DNA of 64,000 bases from positions 1 through 64,000 of the forward strand of contig NZ_NMQW01000013.1 in assembly GCF_002234615.1 (NCBI RefSeq), given 5' to 3'. Shown one piece after another: positions 63,848 to 64,000 of the stretch. A program made the position numbers and the translations under genes. The DNA is from Paenibacillus rigui. Its GTDB lineage: Bacteria; Bacillota; Bacilli; Paenibacillales; NBRC-103111. Positions within the stretch are counted from its first letter, which is position 1; the number at the start of each line of letters is the position of its first letter. The notes beneath the pieces are model-generated. The model was not told where the DNA came from. It worked only from the letters and a program-made list of their open reading frames with translations, and ran no database searches.

Positions 63848-64000
63848 TTAACCTTTGACGGAACCGAGCATGACGCCTTTGACAAAATATTTTTGAAGGA
63901 ACGGATACACAAGAAGCATAGGTACGACCATCACCACAACGCCAACGGCCTTGATCATTTCATTCATGACCAGCTGCTGCTCCATCGGATCGGTGGTTGC
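63848..64000 (-). CDS. LplC-type ABC importer permease, C-terminal end only
   Basis: The last 50 codons of a permease run off the window edge. The visible end contains a helix (VGVVVMVVPMLLVYPF) followed by LQKYFVKGVMLGSVKG and the stop, a tail characteristic of LplC/YtcP permeases. It is followed 93 bases later by the binding-protein gene, giving the usual permease-then-binding-protein order for this class. Confidence 0.88.
   Translation of the reverse strand, partial: ATTDPMEQQLVMNEMIKAVGVVVMVVPMLLVYPFLQKYFVKGVMLGSVKG

Noticed and set aside
1-64000. CRISPR arrays, tRNA, rRNA, prophage and intact insertion sequences
   Set aside because: No regularly spaced direct repeats, tRNA-like cloverleaf, rRNA stretch, integrase, transposase or phage structural gene was recognised on either strand.

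Overview
The window looks like a chromosomal segment of a Paenibacillus-type, spore-forming, polysaccharide-degrading Firmicute. The signs are strong AGGAGG ribosome sites, YesM/YesN-type sensor and regulator pairs beside sugar ABC importers, GH95 and GH28 glycosidases, YhbH and SpoVR, and many close relatives of Bacillus proteins. About 47 genes are supported. No rRNA, tRNA, CRISPR array, prophage or intact insertion sequence was seen. The genus is inference from gene content.

Layout. 0-3 kb: a membrane PAS-GGDEF-EAL c-di-GMP protein, a DUF423 membrane protein and a small unknown. 3-8.2 kb: an intracellular GH95 fucosidase, then divergently a YwnA-type Rrf2 regulator, its YwnB-like target and a Bcr/CflA exporter. 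8.2-15.3 kb: aldo/keto reductase, SDR epimerase and GH28 pectinase, the remnant of a YfmJ-like reductase, an iron alcohol dehydrogenase with an operator-rich promoter, and a uronate-isomerase-like protein. 15.5-21.5 kb: a two-component system with a CUT1 sugar importer. 21.6-29.5 kb: citrate synthase, a DUF2167 protein, a 3-hydroxyisobutyrate-dehydrogenase-family enzyme, and sbcC/sbcD. 29.7-38.6 kb: a secreted unknown, a membrane acyltransferase, a 1165-residue protein with an injection-system-type leader and a PLP-enzyme-like C-terminus plus a small partner gene, then yhbH and spoVR. 38.6-45.2 kb: a second two-component system with a CUT1 importer. 45.4-52.3 kb: an unknown with a structured leader, then a glycerol-3-phosphate module (metallophosphoesterase, GlpP, leader terminator, Ugp-type ABC importer). 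52.4-64 kb: an aromatic-acid-exporter-like protein, an XRE regulator, a ribose-type importer with an FGGY kinase, glutaminase, a secreted nuclease/phosphodiesterase-lectin fusion, and the end of an LplA/LplC-type importer.

How the parts fit together. The region is dominated by carbohydrate capture: extracellular sensing through YesM-type kinases, uptake by lipoprotein-dependent importers, and internal glycosidases and kinases. Only one CUT1 ATPase (48199-49305) is present for four CUT1 importers, so it, or another ATPase elsewhere, may serve several. In three importers a strong hairpin lies just after the binding-protein gene, a layout that would give an excess of binding protein.

The observations most worth following are the 1165-residue leader/PLP-like protein, the GlpP-linked leader terminator, the paired Rrf2 operators, a roughly 75-base intergenic repeat present four times in one orientation and one kind of context, and the TTACTA-type operators around the alcohol dehydrogenase promoter.
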